Source: JBQTKD01 sp052389435 (GTDB lineage: Bacteria > Actinomycetota > Actinomycetes > Sporichthyales > Sporichthyaceae). Taken from it: a stretch of DNA of 13,692 nucleotides. The notes beneath the pieces were generated by a model, which was not told where the DNA came from, did no database searches, and saw only the letters and a program-made list of their open reading frames with translations. Each line of letters starts with the position of its first letter. Position 1 is the stretch's first letter. The stretch spans positions 1-13,692 of the forward strand of contig JBQTIB010000049.1 of NCBI GenBank assembly GCA_052389435.1, read 5' to 3'. A program made the position numbers and the translations under genes. Shown here piece by piece: positions 12,434 through 13,692 of the stretch.

Positions 12434-13416
12434 GCGAGGGCGTCACGGTTCGCGACCGACTGGCGACGGCCCGGTCCGTCGTTCGCCGGCTCCTTCCCTT
12501 TCTGCTCGCCGCCGCGAGCTTTCCCAGCGCAGTTCGGTTGGTGGGGGATCGCGATCTGTTCTGGGCGATCATGGCGGTCGCCTGGGTGCCCGTGGCGGCC
12601 GTGGTCGTGGCCCTGCTCGGGATCCTGGCCGTCGCCCTGGGCCGCCGCACCCTGGCCGCCGTCGCGGCGGGCGTCGTGGTCGCGAACGCGTTCTGGCTCG
12701 CGCCGCTCTACGTCGCGGACGAGCCGCCGCGCAGCGGCACGCGGATCGTCGCGATGACCGCGAACCTCCTCTACGGCTGGGCGGATCTGCAGGCCCTGGT
12801 CTCCGAGGTCCGCGAACGCAGCGTCGACGTGCTCGCGCTGACCGAGTTGACCCCGGAGGCGGTCGTCGAACTGGAGGCCGGCGGACTGCTCCGAGAGTTG
12901 CCCCACCGCGTGCTCGCCCCCGGCGAACGCGCGCACGGCAGCGGCCTCTACGCGCGCTTTCCGTTGACACCGGCGCCCGACTGGGAAGGCGGAGTCCACC
13001 GGTGGCCGGGGGCCACGGCCAGTCTCGACGGGCAGGAGGTGACGATTCGGGTCGTCCACCCCTTCCGGACCTCGAAGTTCAACGCCGATCTCTATCGCGC
13101 GGACTATCGCCTGCTGCAGGCGCGGATGGACCGTCTGGCCGAGACCGGTCCGGCGCTGGTGCTCGGTGACTTCAACGCCACCCGAGACCACTCCGCCTTC
13201 CGCAGGGTGCTCGGCGACCGGTGGCGCGACGCACCCGAGTACGCCGGATCCGGCTACACCCCGACGTGGAACCTGTGGCAGCGCCTGCCCGCCGCGATCG
13301 CGCTCGACCACATTCTGATGAACCGTCACTTCGGTGCTCTTTCGGCCGGAACGTGGAGGTTGCCCGGAAGCGACCACCACGCCGTCGTCGCCGATCTGGT
13401 CCTCGCACCGCGTTAG
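12430..13416 (+). CDS. Membrane-anchored exonuclease/endonuclease/phosphatase family protein
   Basis: A 328-residue protein. Hydrophobic segments at about 21-38, 44-70 and 74-95 anchor it. The EEP domain runs from about 104 to 326 with its metal and phosphate residues in order: ANLLYGWAD (Asn112), LALTEL (Glu139), VVHP (His210), LGDFNATRDH (Asp247, Asn249), LDHILMN (Asp293, His294) and GSDHHAVVADL (Asp315, His316). EEP enzymes cleave phosphodiesters or phosphomonoesters; with membrane anchors they often act outside the cytoplasm on nucleic acids, sphingomyelin-like lipids or phosphoinositides. The substrate cannot be read from the sequence. It overlaps DUF1295 by four bases, so the two are co-translated; a phospholipid-related role is possible but unproven. 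The family call is strong. Confidence 0.88.
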   Translation: MSEGVTVRDRLATARSVVRRLLPFLLAAASFPSAVRLVGDRDLFWAIMAVAWVPVAAVVVALLGILAVALGRRTLAAVAAGVVVANAFWLAPLYVADEPPRSGTRIVAMTANLLYGWADLQALVSEVRERSVDVLALTELTPEAVVELEAGGLLRELPHRVLAPGERAHGSGLYARFPLTPAPDWEGGVHRWPGATASLDGQEVTIRVVHPFRTSKFNADLYRADYRLLQARMDRLAETGPALVLGDFNATRDHSAFRRVLGDRWRDAPEYAGSGYTPTWNLWQRLPAAIALDHILMNRHFGALSAGTWRLPGSDHHAVVADLVLAPR

Positions 13417-13440
13417 CGCGGGACCTTCGACGGACGCGGG

Positions 13441-13456
13441 CGGGACCATCGTCCCG
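13441..13456. terminator. Short hairpin CGGGAC-CATC-GTCCCG after the EEP gene
   Basis: A perfect 6-bp stem with a four-base loop, 25 bases past the stop codon. It is a plausible terminator without a U tract; an operator role for the downstream gene cannot be excluded. Confidence 0.4.
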
Positions 13457-13466
13457 ACCTTCGGCT

Positions 13467-13504
13467 TGAGGCTGGGCTGAGGTTGGCCGGACCAGTCCCT
13501 GAGG
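13467..13504 (+). promoter_or_regulatory. Phased TGAGG direct repeats upstream of the last gene
   Basis: TGAGG occurs at 13467, 13478 and 13500, spaced 11 and 22 bases apart, so all three copies face the same side of the helix. The first two lie in related 11-mers. Such 11-bp direct repeats are typical of OmpR-family response-regulator sites. A GTTC-N5-GAAC inverted repeat (13523-13535) lies between the repeats and the start codon. Confidence 0.4.
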
Positions 13505-13577
13505 TCGTCGGCGCAATGTTGTGTTCACACCGAACCGGAGAGCGCGGGGCCAGCCCGCAGGACAACAGGAGCAGACG

Positions 13578-13692
13578 ATGACCGCGATCGACACCACCCC
13601 CGCCCCGCAGACCGAGGACCGTCGCAAGCGCGCCGCGTGGCGTCCGCTGGCCGCCGCCGCCGCGGCCGGGTCGGTGCTGCTGATCACCGGCT
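13578..13692 (+). CDS. N-terminus of an unidentified membrane or exported protein (cut by the window end)
   Basis: Only the first 38 residues are present. A polar N-terminus (MTAIDTTPAPQTEDRRKR) is followed by the start of an Ala-rich hydrophobic segment (about 20-38), which would be a signal anchor or first membrane span. ATG 13578 has an AGGAG site (13567-13571) six bases upstream. The phased TGAGG repeats suggest two-component control. The family cannot be determined from this fragment. Confidence 0.7.
   Translation, partial: MTAIDTTPAPQTEDRRKRAAWRPLAAAAAAGSVLLITG

Noticed and set aside
12199..13449. A long minus-strand frame opposite DUF1295 and the EEP gene
   Set aside because: Antisense shadow; the plus-strand frames carry complete conserved motifs.

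Overview
The window is very GC-rich DNA with strong third-position G/C bias, frequent GTG starts and chains of 1-4 base start/stop overlaps. Together with a FilP/DivIVA-like coiled-coil protein and a mycobacterial-type lipid-modification gene order, this points to an actinomycete (Actinomycetota). I cannot name the genus from the sequence alone.

Layout. (1) 48-976, minus strand: a FilP-like coiled-coil cytoskeletal protein with a hairpin terminator. (2) 977-1396: a divergent, AT-richer control region that may hold a tiny Cys-rich ORF. (3) 1397-2185: a DUF4184 membrane protein. (4) 2311-7741: a tightly coupled plus-strand operon of alpha/beta hydrolase, FAD-dependent oxidoreductase, DUF1365 protein and two different cyclopropane-fatty-acid-synthase-family methyltransferases, closed by a strong hairpin at 7764-7796. 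(5) 7848-11491, minus strand: six small exported proteins built from eight copies of one four-cysteine module. (6) 11618-13416: a DUF1295 membrane reductase-like gene overlapping an exonuclease/endonuclease/phosphatase-family gene. (7) 13578 to the window end: the start of an unidentified membrane or exported protein behind a region with phased TGAGG repeats.

The oxidoreductase, DUF1365, CFA-synthase and DUF1295 genes form a set that recurs in bacteria (for example around Rv0449c-Rv0446c in Mycobacterium tuberculosis, from memory) and is tied to chemical modification of unsaturated fatty acyl chains in membrane lipids. Here the set is split: the opposite-strand block of secreted proteins lies between the second CFA gene and DUF1295.

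The most novel-looking content is that secreted-protein block. It consists of two transcription units, F-E-D (11491 to 9778) and C-B-A (9672 to 7848). The genes pair as paralogues F/B, E/A and D/C, and an identical 14-bp sequence lies just upstream of each unit. I recognise no known family for the module; exported disulfide-bonded beta-sandwich domains are my inference. The FAD oxidoreductase appears to start at a rare CTG codon inside a CTGA stop/start overlap.
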